A DNA stretch of 64,000 nt, taken from contig NZ_CP013106.1 in the NCBI RefSeq assembly GCF_001431725.1, forward strand, positions 4,278,001-4,342,000, in the 5' to 3' direction. The notes beneath the pieces are model-generated. The model was not told the origin of the DNA. It saw only the letters and a program-made list of their open reading frames with translations, and searched no databases. Made by a program: the position numbers and the translations under genes. The DNA comes from Halomonas huangheensis. GTDB lineage: Bacteria > Pseudomonadota > Gammaproteobacteria > Pseudomonadales > Halomonadaceae. Shown here one piece after another: positions 55,179 to 62,940 of the stretch (within the stretch, counting starts at the first letter, position 1; each line of letters opens with the position of its first letter).

Positions 55179-57404
55179 TCAAGCGACCAGCTGTCTGGCC
55201 AGTTCCATCTCGACCGACACGCCATCGCTATTGAGTGCATCCAAACCCGACTCGGGTATGTCCCCGGACGTACTCTGCGCCACGGCAATCTTGCTGGCCA
55301 TCAGCCGCAGACAGGCGATCTGTGACGTCTCGGCGTAGCCGAAGAAGATCACACGCACTGCCCGGTGCTGACCGATGCGCCACGATCGGCGTGCCGCCTG
55401 CTGGAGTGTGTAGACGTTCCAGCCCGTCTGCATGAATGCGATCGTCGGAAAGTCGAGTAGATCGAGGCCCGTCTTCACCAACTCGGGGTTGGTGATCAGG
55501 ACATCGATCCCCTTCTCGACCCGATCCGCGATCCAGTCTTCCCGCCGACTGGTGTCGACGCTCGAGCGCAGCACAGCCACTTTCAACCCTGCCTGCTCGA
55601 GGACGCGCTTCAGGCGGCTCGTCGTGTCACGCTTGCCGGTATAGGAGGAGTAGACCAGGACCTTACGGCCCTCAGCCTTCTCCGACCGACACATCTCGAC
55701 CAACTCGCCCTCCTTGGGCATCGTCGACTCGTCATCAAAGATCGACTTGGTGAAGTTGATCAAATCCCGCGATCGCGGGTGTTTGACCATCTCAGGCCGG
55801 AAACAGCAATCAGGCCACGCCAGAAGCACATTGAGCACCACACCCAACAAGGTGGTGTCCTTGCGTGCCAGTGCTTCCTTGAGCGCCTGTGTCAGCTCCC
55901 GGGAGAGCCTGTCATAGGCACTGGCCTGGTCTGACGACATCGGCACTTCCACAAACTCCTCGTCATACGGCGGAAGTACATCACCACCGATGTCCTTGAG
56001 CTTGAGGAACACCGTAAAGGGCAACACATACCGCAGTATGCCCTTCGGCCCGAACCCCGGTGCCTTGACCGTGCGCACCGACGTTTTCCGGCCCTTCGCC
56101 GTCTTGTGTCCAATGCCCTCACGCTCGGAGTAGATGTCCTTGAGAACGCCATGTTCCCGCATGAAGGCCATGGACGCCGCACCCAGCGAATTGCGCTGGG
56201 GACGGTAGCCGTCCTCGATCATCACCGGCGTCAGAACCCGAAAGAGCAAATAGAACAGGTCGTCGGCATAGCCCCCCATCAGCGTGCCGGTCAGCAGAAG
56301 CGTCTTGTGTGCCTTTGCTGCCAGAACGCCCATGGCCTGGCCCTGTGCCGACCCCGCGTTCTTGTACTCATGCCCCTCGTCGACGATCAGCAGGTCGAAG
56401 AACTGATCAGGCAGATAGCGCTTCACGAACTCGCTCGGCTGAAAACCGCCCTCACCGAAGCCGAACTCGATGTTGGCCATCGCCCGCTCCATTCTCGTCG
56501 CCTGTCGATCGTTGAACACCAGGTCGCCGTTCTCGTCCATCAGGTTGATGAACTCATGCACATTGTCAGCCAGCATCGACGAGAGAAATGCCTCCCCGAA
56601 CTGGTCGATCAGCTTCTCCGATGTCACCTTGCCAATGGTCGGAATGCGTTGCAGCGCCTTGAGCACCGAACGACGGCGGGCACCCCCTTCGGGTTGCCGC
56701 TGTCGTATGAGTGTCCAGAGCTGGCCACCGCATTCTTCGCATCGCTGCTGACGTTCGGACTGCTGAAACAACTCGAACCTGATCGGCTCGTTATCGCTGT
56801 CGTGGATCATACCGCCGCAGTCCGGGCACGCCGCGAAGCGTCCGTCCAGCGTACGCTTTGGGGTGGCCACCGGGATCCAGTGAAACCCCATTCGCATCCG
56901 CACACGTCCCAGCACAAAGAACTCCGGCCGGCCATCACTGGGCTGTCCCAGCTGCTCGCGCAGCTTGAGCAGTTTCGCCAGTGTGTCCGGGCCGTTGAGC
57001 ACCCAGACCCGCGCCTCGGGTATCGTCTCGAGGATCTCGCGTCGCCACTTGTAGACCAGGTGTGGCGGCGAGACGATCAACGACCGGCGATAACCTTCAT
57101 TCGCCATCACGGCAGCGACGGCGATCGCCATCATCGTCTTTCCTGTACCCATCTCGGCGTTGATGATGCCGGCACGCTCATTCTGATCCAGCAACAAGGC
57201 CGATATCGCCTGAACGACATCGGCCTGTGCCGGGAACGGCTTTCGCGCCAATGAGTCCATCACCGCCTGGCGACCCGGGTTCCCCCGACCGTCGTAAACC
57301 GGGGGGTGGGTATGGTTGAGGGTATCTAGAAGCCCGTCGCCGAACTCATCGATGAAATCGTTGAGTGGGATGACGTTATCCAGTGTCGCGCATGGCATGT
57401 TCAT
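55179..57404 (-). CDS. SNF2-like DEAD/H-box helicase with zinc-binding insert
   Basis: A 741-residue superfamily 2 ATPase. Walker A is AEMGTGKTMMA (near residue 85), the DExH box is VDEGHEYKN, and the helicase C-terminal domain includes LVYSSYTGKRDTTSRLKRVL and the arginine-rich QAARRSWRIGQHRAVRV motif VI of SNF2 proteins. Two Cys pairs in an insert (CPDCGGMI and CEECGGQL) suggest a zinc-binding finger. The ATG at 57404 is preceded by AAGGAG. It lies just below a methyltransferase-like gene, a pairing typical of conjugative element core blocks, where its duty is unknown. A hairpin sits in its leader. Confidence 0.85.
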   Translation of the reverse strand: MNMPCATLDNVIPLNDFIDEFGDGLLDTLNHTHPPVYDGRGNPGRQAVMDSLARKPFPAQADVVQAISALLLDQNERAGIINAEMGTGKTMMAIAVAAVMANEGYRRSLIVSPPHLVYKWRREILETIPEARVWVLNGPDTLAKLLKLREQLGQPSDGRPEFFVLGRVRMRMGFHWIPVATPKRTLDGRFAACPDCGGMIHDSDNEPIRFELFQQSERQQRCEECGGQLWTLIRQRQPEGGARRRSVLKALQRIPTIGKVTSEKLIDQFGEAFLSSMLADNVHEFINLMDENGDLVFNDRQATRMERAMANIEFGFGEGGFQPSEFVKRYLPDQFFDLLIVDEGHEYKNAGSAQGQAMGVLAAKAHKTLLLTGTLMGGYADDLFYLLFRVLTPVMIEDGYRPQRNSLGAASMAFMREHGVLKDIYSEREGIGHKTAKGRKTSVRTVKAPGFGPKGILRYVLPFTVFLKLKDIGGDVLPPYDEEFVEVPMSSDQASAYDRLSRELTQALKEALARKDTTLLGVVLNVLLAWPDCCFRPEMVKHPRSRDLINFTKSIFDDESTMPKEGELVEMCRSEKAEGRKVLVYSSYTGKRDTTSRLKRVLEQAGLKVAVLRSSVDTSRREDWIADRVEKGIDVLITNPELVKTGLDLLDFPTIAFMQTGWNVYTLQQAARRSWRIGQHRAVRVIFFGYAETSQIACLRLMASKIAVAQSTSGDIPESGLDALNSDGVSVEMELARQLVA

Positions 57405-57423
57405 GACCATCTCCTTGAAAAAT

Positions 57424-57461
57424 GGGCAGAACACGCCCCTCTATGGGCGGTGTTGCTGCCC
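57424..57461 (-). promoter_or_regulatory. Leader hairpin A of the repeated intergenic family
   Basis: GGGCAG pairs with CTGCCC, then A-ACAC with GTGT-T, then GCCC with GGGC around a 6 nt loop (about 15 bp with two bulges), followed at 57464-57469 by GGAGGG. It ends 20 nt above the helicase start codon. One of seven related hairpins. Confidence 0.7.
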
Positions 57462-57498
57462 ATGGAGGGAAGATCGCCGTGGCGATCGGGGTTAGTGG

Positions 57499-58665
57499 TT
57501 ATGCCGACTCGGTGTCGGCGGTTTCAGTCACTGGCACGTTTACCGGCGTCGATGTGATCTTGAATAGCTTGCCTCGCTCCGGAGAGCTCTGCGTCACGTC
57601 CCAGGCCATGATGGCCGGCACGAAACGGTCAGTCAGAATGCGACGCTCAGTGATGTTGCCGTCGGCGTCCTCCTCAAACTCGACCTTCGCAGCTTTCTCC
57701 TTGAAGGTATCGCCCTTCACGACCAGTTGACGTCCCGACCTCGAGGTTACGATGCCCGATATGCCTCCCGCTGCCAGTGACAGCGCGAGGTGCCAGCTGG
57801 ACAGCTGACGCAGCGGACGTCTTTGCGTGACGCCATCCGTCCAGAACGCGAGGTTGAAGTCAGGCCATAGGCCGCCGAGACGGTCCATTTCCTGCTCCAA
57901 CTGCTCAGGTTCCAGCGACACGCGATAACAGTGCGGCGTGCTACTCGTAGCCGGTGGTACATCGTAGGGTTCGCTGCTCCAGTATTCCGGCAGGATGTCC
58001 GGCTCGATGTCCTTCGAGCCGATTCCCTGTAACAGCATTTTGACCTCTTTCGCCTTGCTGTTGGCCAGTAGTGCATTGCGCCTGGTGCGCACTCCGAACA
58101 CGATCATCTGCTGGAACGTGTCGACGACGGCCCGGTGGACGCTGACGCGATCGAAATGCAGGGCAACCCAACTCGATAGCTCGTCATCGAACACATACCC
58201 CGGCACGATCATGACCATCACCCCACCGTATTGCAGGAGATGCACTGACCGCTGGTAGAACAGCTTCTCCAGCCGCTGTCGCCCCTTGCCGGCATAACCC
58301 TTGCTGCCGCCGGTCTCGCCAACGAGATCGCCATAGGGGGGATTGAAGAACAGCAACCCGAACGATCGCGGGGATATGACGGTATCCATCAGATCCGACT
58401 GGATCCCCACATCCACGACGCGCTGCATGTGTCGGGCTCGCTCCAGGTCGAATTCGATGCCATAGGCATCGGTTCTCTCCCGGCCCAGGCGATGCGCAGT
58501 TTCCAGGATCGCCATGCCTTCGCCGGCACAGGGATCGAGGATTCGCACACGTTGGTCGTGCGACGCATCCAGCGCATTCAACACACGCTCGAGCGTGGCC
58601 TCATCGGTTGGGTAATAGCCGTTCTTGGCGAAGTTTCTCGCCAACCGTGGAAACATCAGCGCCAT
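57499..58665 (-). CDS. DUF6094-like DNA methyltransferase-fold protein
   Basis: A 388-residue protein with a class I SAM-methyltransferase core: motif I ILDPCAGEGMAILETA (near residue 42), an acidic motif GIEFDLERAR, and the catalytic NPPYGD (adenine/cytosine N-methyltransferase type). The C-terminal ~170 residues are specific to this island family (DUF6094-like). It may methylate the element's DNA during transfer; no restriction enzyme partner is visible. It starts 16 nt after the next gene's stop and has no hairpin leader, unlike its neighbours. Confidence 0.78.
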   Translation of the reverse strand: MALMFPRLARNFAKNGYYPTDEATLERVLNALDASHDQRVRILDPCAGEGMAILETAHRLGRERTDAYGIEFDLERARHMQRVVDVGIQSDLMDTVISPRSFGLLFFNPPYGDLVGETGGSKGYAGKGRQRLEKLFYQRSVHLLQYGGVMVMIVPGYVFDDELSSWVALHFDRVSVHRAVVDTFQQMIVFGVRTRRNALLANSKAKEVKMLLQGIGSKDIEPDILPEYWSSEPYDVPPATSSTPHCYRVSLEPEQLEQEMDRLGGLWPDFNLAFWTDGVTQRRPLRQLSSWHLALSLAAGGISGIVTSRSGRQLVVKGDTFKEKAAKVEFEEDADGNITERRILTDRFVPAIMAWDVTQSSPERGKLFKITSTPVNVPVTETADTESA

Positions 58666-58680
58666 GGTGGCCTCCTGGGT

Positions 58681-59274
58681 TCATTGAATGGCGAGTTCGC
58701 CGGAGTGGATACGTTGGCCGATCGCCTCCTGCACTGAAGCCAGCGAAAGATCGATCCAGACGCCGGACAGACGCTCGGACGTCTGGTCGAGCATGCGGAT
58801 GGCTTCATGCTCGAGGAGCAACTGCACGATCGTCGGTCGCCAGTGATCCAGGAGCGGATATGTCGCCAGGTCACGCAGTCGCGACCAGAGCATCGCGCTC
58901 TTGTCCTGCAGGGAATCTCTTTCGTTGAAGATGGCATAGCACTGCCGATTGGCCCGGTCGGGCTCCTGGCAGCGCTGATCGAACAGCCAGAGGTTCAGCA
59001 GACTACCGAATCGCGTTTGTCGATAGGTCCGCGTGGTGCGCTTACCTAGTCGGTCGCGGTTCAAGTGCAACCGGACGGGCCGCTCTCCCATCATGTTCAG
59101 ACTGTCCAGGCCGCCTTCGCTAATCGGCAAGGTCAGCTTGGCCATCAGCTCATGGATCGCGGTATCCCGTCCCCAGAGGGATAGGAACACTGCGCTGTCG
59201 CTATCGGCGACATAGCTGTCCAGAAATAGCTCCGGGGCCTCTTCGAGGCACCGGAGCCGGGGTTGAGTCGTCAT
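58681..59274 (-). CDS. Island protein of unknown function
   Basis: A 197-residue soluble protein without recognised motifs. The N-terminus (MTTQPRLRCLEEAPELFLDSY) is followed by a mostly helical body. GGAGG lies before the ATG at 59274, making the longer frame to 59409 unnecessary. It probably shares a transcript with the methyltransferase-like gene. Hairpin B lies 24 nt above its start. Confidence 0.6.
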   Translation of the reverse strand: MTTQPRLRCLEEAPELFLDSYVADSDSAVFLSLWGRDTAIHELMAKLTLPISEGGLDSLNMMGERPVRLHLNRDRLGKRTTRTYRQTRFGSLLNLWLFDQRCQEPDRANRQCYAIFNERDSLQDKSAMLWSRLRDLATYPLLDHWRPTIVQLLLEHEAIRMLDQTSERLSGVWIDLSLASVQEAIGQRIHSGELAIQ

Positions 59275-59297
59275 GCTCGCCTCCGTGATAAGGAAAA

Positions 59298-59332
59298 GGG
59301 GCGAGCTACCCCCGAGGGGCAGGCGTCGCCCC
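59298..59332 (-). promoter_or_regulatory. Leader hairpin B of the repeated intergenic family
   Basis: GGGGCGA pairs with TCGCCCC (7 bp, perfect), with an inner CCCC/GGGG stem and a 3 nt loop, followed by ACGGGG at 59333-59338. It lies 24 nt above the start codon at 59274. Confidence 0.7.
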
Positions 59333-59350
59333 ACGGGGAAGTGAATGTGA

Positions 59351-59629
59351 TCAGATCCGCTTGAACTGCCGTGCTTGCGGGTCATAGAAACGTGCGTACT
59401 CACCCGCACGTATCGGCGTGTAGCCCTCTTCGAAAATCCGGGTCAGGTAGTCGTCGCGAAGGGATACAGCCTCTCGCGCCGGCGTCACCGGTATACCTTC
59501 TTCGATGAAGAACTCGAACAACTCCTCGTCGGTCGAGGACTCGTTGTTGGACAGCTGGTCCTCAATCATTCGCAGCTGTGCTTCGGTGAGTGCCGAGAAT
59601 ATGGGATCCATGGATTTAGTCACTGACAT
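59351..59629 (-). CDS. Small island protein of unknown function
   Basis: A 92-residue acidic protein (SALTEAQLRMIEDQLSNNESSTDEELFEFFIEEG in part; ending DPQARQFKRI). Two predicted helices and no membrane segment. Position in the leftward block and the leader hairpin above it support a real gene. No family recognised. Confidence 0.6.
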   Translation of the reverse strand: MSVTKSMDPIFSALTEAQLRMIEDQLSNNESSTDEELFEFFIEEGIPVTPAREAVSLRDDYLTRIFEEGYTPIRAGEYARFYDPQARQFKRI

Positions 59630-59654
59630 CGCTCGTCTCCATCATGTTGTTGAT

Positions 59655-59687
59655 GGGCGATCCATCCCCAACGGGATGAAATCGCCC
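59655..59687 (-). promoter_or_regulatory. Leader hairpin C of the repeated intergenic family
   Basis: GGGCGAT pairs with ATCGCCC (7 bp), and an inner CATCCC pairs with GGGATG around a 4 nt loop. GTAGGGG follows. It lies 26 nt above the start codon at 59629. The ~100 nt down to the next gene (59804) hold nothing else I can name. Confidence 0.7.
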
Positions 59688-59803
59688 GTAGGGGAATGAC
59701 CTTTCGGTCGGGTAGTCAGTCAGGCATACAGTCGCTGAGTCCAACTGCCGCTGGCCAGCGCCTGCAGAGCCTGGTCGTGCGTTGTGAAGCCTTGTTAAAA
59801 AGC

Positions 59804-60955
59804 TCAGGCGGCTGCAACAGCCGCGTAGTTCCAGGTTTGTGATCTGGCATCGAACTGATATCCGAGCTGCTTCAGGCGCGATACCTGAGCCCGGAACGTC
59901 CCCCGGTCGACCGTGGGATCCAGCTTGACGCTATCGCCCAGTGGCCACTGATGGCCGAACAGTTCAATGTCCTGATCATCCGCCCTGGGCCGGCGCGTCG
60001 GCATAGCCTTGACGCTCTCCTGCTGCGGTTGGTCAGTGGATGCCAAAGCACGGTTTTCCTGGTGCGCTTGCTTCAGGACCTCCGCTGCCAGGCGTGCCGC
60101 GCCGGTTGCCCGAAATATGGCTCTCTTGTCGTCCCTCAATGCCTGAATCCAGCTGGCGATGTAAGCGGTGTCGAAAGCGTCGTTTCGGATACCGAAGTGC
60201 CCGCACAGAAAGGCACTGCCCAGCTGCGCGATCAGTTCCTCGAAGGCATACTGGGGAGTCCCGAAGCCGTCGTGGTCAGTGATACCGGCACGCGCCAGGC
60301 GTGATTCGTGCCCAGTGGCGTGCGTGAGTTCATGCAGTGCGACGCTGTAATACCCCTCGGCGTCATGAAACCGCTCCTTTGCCGGCAGCAGCACACGGTC
60401 CTGTTTGGGGTAATAGCCAGCAACGTCACGATCCAGTGAATGCACGACCTTGATGCCACAGCCATCGATGAAGTCATCGAGCGCGTCCACGCTCTCGAAT
60501 CCCTCAATCGTGGTAGCAGGCGGGTTCGTGACGTCATCTGGAAGTCCATCGCACTGATCGATGTTGAAGAGGTTGAACCCCCGCAGGATAGCGAAGTGCT
60601 TCTCCTTCGGGTTGCCTTCCTCATCCATAACGGGATCGCCGGCGTCGTCGACGATCTCCCGCTTCATGGGTTTGTAGAAACAGGCAAGGGTACTTCTTTC
60701 GCCCTTGCGCACCGAGCCTCCGGCTTCCTTCGCCTGGCGAAAGGTCAGCCAGCGATCTTGAGAAAAGCCGCGCTTGTCGGCCATGTCCCAGAGCAATGGC
60801 ACATTGATGCCGTTGTATTGACGCCCGGAAACAGCATTGCATGGTATGAGGGGCGTTCGACTGGACGGATCCCAGGGCCTCCCGACGCCGGGAAGGACTC
60901 CCTGCTCAAGGCTTTCCAGAATCCGGTCAGTGATTGCCTGATAGATATCGGCCAT
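59804..60955 (-). CDS. ArdC-like antirestriction / ssDNA-binding zincin protein
   Basis: A 383-residue protein. The N-terminal ~120 residues match the ArdC-type domain (DIYQAITDRILESLEQGVLPG..PW; NAVSGRQYNGINVPLLW; SVRKGERSTLACFYKP), which binds single-stranded DNA. The central zincin-like metalloprotease domain keeps HELTHATGHESRL (HExxH) and FAFEELIAQLGSAFLCG-type downstream Glu (YAFEELIAQLGSA). Such proteins protect incoming plasmids and ICEs from restriction. The ATG at 60955 follows GAGG. Position next to a methyltransferase-like gene fits an entry-protection role, inferred. Confidence 0.85.
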   Translation of the reverse strand: MADIYQAITDRILESLEQGVLPGVGRPWDPSSRTPLIPCNAVSGRQYNGINVPLLWDMADKRGFSQDRWLTFRQAKEAGGSVRKGERSTLACFYKPMKREIVDDAGDPVMDEEGNPKEKHFAILRGFNLFNIDQCDGLPDDVTNPPATTIEGFESVDALDDFIDGCGIKVVHSLDRDVAGYYPKQDRVLLPAKERFHDAEGYYSVALHELTHATGHESRLARAGITDHDGFGTPQYAFEELIAQLGSAFLCGHFGIRNDAFDTAYIASWIQALRDDKRAIFRATGAARLAAEVLKQAHQENRALASTDQPQQESVKAMPTRRPRADDQDIELFGHQWPLGDSVKLDPTVDRGTFRAQVSRLKQLGYQFDARSQTWNYAAVAAA

Positions 60956-60985
60956 CGTCAGATCCTCAAGATGACGACCGAGCGG

Positions 60986-61015
60986 CCCCCACCGGGAGCG
61001 CATCCCGGTCGGGGG
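60986..61015 (-). promoter_or_regulatory. Leader hairpin D (variant of the family)
   Basis: CCCCC-ACCGGGA pairs with TCCCGGT-C-GGGGG around a 5 nt loop, one long stem with a single bulge. It lies 31 nt above the ArdC-like start codon. It lacks the nested GGG-first layout of the other six, so membership is less sure. Confidence 0.55.
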
Positions 61016-61021
61016 TGAAGA

Positions 61022-61043
61022 GAAAAGCCCGGCGAGCCGGGCT
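61022..61043 (-). terminator. Rho-independent terminator
   Basis: On the minus strand AGCCCGG pairs with CCGGGCT around CTCG, then TTTTCTC. It lies 22 nt past the stop of the gene ending at 61065 and would separate that gene's transcript from the ArdC-like gene. Confidence 0.75.
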
Positions 61044-61064
61044 ATCTAGTAGATAAGGGGATGG

Positions 61065-61463
61065 TCAGGCAGCCATGGCGCTGTGACCGGCCAGAGAAAA
61101 CACCAGCACTTGCTTGTGCCAGAGGCGCTGCACCTCGACATGAACTCGCAGGGAGCATGGCAAGTTGCTGACGCTGAGATTGCCGTGCACCTCAACATCA
61201 CAGTCAAAGGCACGACATCCAGAGGGAACATCGGCGAGTTTATCTCTCGCGCTGTCCATGAAGCCGTCTATGAGATCCAGCCAGAACACCGCAGGCACAC
61301 GCTCGTGTGCTGAGGTGGCGGCAGATAACATGACAACCTCGTTCAACAGAGGCTGCTCCATGTGGACCATGCAGTTCCGATCTGATGGGCACAGGCCGCG
61401 ATACATGGCCTTGGTCGTGACATCAAGGCGCGGAACGGCATGTTGAGTGGTGGCAGTAGTCAT
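61065..61463 (-). CDS. Island protein of unknown function
   Basis: A 132-residue soluble protein (MTTATTQHAVPRLDV...; CDVEVHGNLSVSNLPCSLRVHVEVQRLW in part). No recognised motif. AAGGAG lies before the ATG at 61463, so the frame running to 61532 is not used. A hairpin of the family sits directly above it and a terminator below it. Confidence 0.6.
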   Translation of the reverse strand: MTTATTQHAVPRLDVTTKAMYRGLCPSDRNCMVHMEQPLLNEVVMLSAATSAHERVPAVFWLDLIDGFMDSARDKLADVPSGCRAFDCDVEVHGNLSVSNLPCSLRVHVEVQRLWHKQVLVFSLAGHSAMAA

Positions 61464-61492
61464 TGTGCTTCTCCTTCGTTTGAACAAAAAAA

Positions 61493-61530
61493 GGGGAAGC
61501 ACCTCGCCCCAGGGGGAAGGAAACTTCCCC
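61493..61530 (-). promoter_or_regulatory. Leader hairpin E of the repeated intergenic family
   Basis: GGGGAAG pairs with CTTCCCC (7 bp), CCT with AGG inside, and a short CCC/GGG tip. ATAGGG follows. It lies 30 nt above the start codon at 61463. Confidence 0.7.
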
Positions 61531-61551
61531 ATAGGGTGGATACCGCTTGGT

Positions 61552-62085
61552 TTATACCGGCAGAACGTGTGCCTTCCAGGAATAGCGGTGCGTGCTCACC
61601 TTGCGATGATCCACGACATGCCCCTGGTCATTACGAACTGGCTGTTTGACAACGACCGCTTCACGCCCGAGAAACTCGAGCGCGACGGTGTCACCAACGG
61701 CCAGTGGGGTCTCCAGCGCTACGCGCTTTAGATCGATACCCCACACGGTTCTGTCGTCACCACGCTTGGTTCGTAGCGTGATGTAGTAGCTGAGGCGGTT
61801 TGCCTCGTCGAACTGATAGGGAGCGCTGCCATGGGCAACGATCTCTCCTCGATGCGTAACACCGTCTCGACGGGAACCAGAGGACTTCGAAGAAGCCGTC
61901 CCATCCTCGCCGGTTGCACTACGATCGAAGCCGAAGCTGATGATCCCGAGGCGCTTGAGCACCACCAGGGCGACAAGCGTCAACCAGATCCACCGGAGTG
62001 GCTCGGGTATGACCTGCGGAAACATTAGCGGAATCAGAACGGAGAGAAGTAAGGCGCGAGAGCCTTTGAATGGATGCTTCTTCAT
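61552..62085 (-). CDS. Membrane protein with a C-terminal domain found in conjugative relaxase/primase proteins
   Basis: A 177-residue protein. The first ~45 residues hold two hydrophobic segments (ALLLSVLIPLMFPQVIP; WIWLTLVALVVL). The C-terminal ~100 residues (GEIVAHGSAPYQFDEANRLSYYITL in part; TVWGIDLKRVALETPLAVGDTVALE in part) resemble the small beta-rich domain often attached to TraC-type primases and LPD7-like relaxases. A membrane-bound free-standing version is unusual. The start at 62085 follows GGAG. Role unknown. Confidence 0.65.
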   Translation of the reverse strand: MKKHPFKGSRALLLSVLIPLMFPQVIPEPLRWIWLTLVALVVLKRLGIISFGFDRSATGEDGTASSKSSGSRRDGVTHRGEIVAHGSAPYQFDEANRLSYYITLRTKRGDDRTVWGIDLKRVALETPLAVGDTVALEFLGREAVVVKQPVRNDQGHVVDHRKVSTHRYSWKAHVLPV

Positions 62086-62110
62086 GGTGATACTCCAGTG
62101 GATCAAATCC

Positions 62111-62145
62111 GGGAGACACACCTTCCCCATTGGGGATGTGTCCCC
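62111..62145 (-). promoter_or_regulatory. Leader hairpin F of the repeated intergenic family
   Basis: GGGaG plus ACACA pair with TGTGT plus CCCC (one bulged A), and an inner TCCCC pairs with GGGGA around ATT. AGATGGG follows. It lies 26 nt above the start codon at 62085. Confidence 0.7.
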
Positions 62146-62188
62146 AGATGGGTAGTAGAAGCAGGATCGGTGAAGCGAAAGCGCTGTG

Positions 62189-62416
62189 TCAGCTGAAAAC
62201 CTTCAGCAACGCCATGACGATACTGAGAACGCCGACGGAACCGGCAATCATACCGCCAAGACGAACCGTCAGCCGTGTCTCCAGCTGGCTCAGGTCTTGC
62301 TTGGTGGCTAGTTGCTGTTGCATCTCGCTCTCCAGGGCATTGACGACATCCATTGCCTTCTCATCCGAGACATCGGCAGAACGCAGGGCGTTGTACAAGG
62401 CAATGCCTAGCTGCAT
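62189..62416 (-). CDS. Small coiled-coil membrane protein (DUF1640-like)
   Basis: A 75-residue protein with a helical, probably coiled-coil middle (DVVNALESEMQQQLATKQDLSQLETRL in part) and one C-terminal membrane segment (LGGMIAGSVGVLSIVMALLKVF). The plan is that of DUF1640/CCDC90-like bacterial proteins. The ATG follows GGAG. It is the first gene of the leftward block. Confidence 0.6.
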   Translation of the reverse strand: MQLGIALYNALRSADVSDEKAMDVVNALESEMQQQLATKQDLSQLETRLTVRLGGMIAGSVGVLSIVMALLKVFS

Positions 62417-62437
62417 GGGAATCTCCTTCTATTGGAT

Positions 62438-62466
62438 GGGAGACTCCCGTCCAGGGAAAGTCTCCC
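62438..62466 (-). promoter_or_regulatory. Leader hairpin G of the repeated intergenic family
   Basis: GGGAGACT pairs with AGTCTCCC (8 bp, perfect), with CCC/GGG inside. TGGTGGGG follows. It lies 22 nt above the start codon at 62416, at the head of the block. Confidence 0.7.
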
Positions 62467-62940
62467 TGGTGGGGTGAGGTAGCATCCAGCCCTTGCGGGC
62501 GCCGTCTCTCGGGATGCGTTACGGCTTGCGGGCTGCCCCGAAGGGCAAAGGGCGCTGCTGTTGCCGTCAGCAGCAAACGGGTGCCCATCAAGAATAGCCA
62601 ATGTTCGCGACCGAGCACAAGGTCAGTCGAGGTTTCATCACTGATCACGTCCGGGCTGTATCGTATGCGCTCAGCACCGGACAAAAGCCACGTGAAGCCA
62701 CGCTAGCGCCGGCTGATGGCTTGCCGTCTAAAACGCCCCGGGTTGTGGGCGGAAGGTTCTCCTCAGGCGTCCCATAATTCGATCGCTTCTGCGTTGGTCT
62801 GAGAAGCGTGACCAAGTCACCTACCACTGCCGTCCAGCGGCTTTAATGTACCAGCAGGACGTTCCACTAGAGCAGATATAACGCAGTGCTCGCTGGAAAA
62901 CAGGAGCGCAGAGATTATTTTATCCGCGCGTATCATTTTG
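62467..62940. other. Intergenic region upstream of the leftward block
   Basis: About 470 bases with no gene I can support. It probably holds the promoter of the 62416-leftward transcript and the end of the DUF4238 gene's transcript. Confidence 0.45.

Noticed and set aside
56106..57254. 382-codon rightward frame opposite the helicase gene
   Set aside because: Antisense shadow with no protein-like motifs; the helicase frame is unambiguous.
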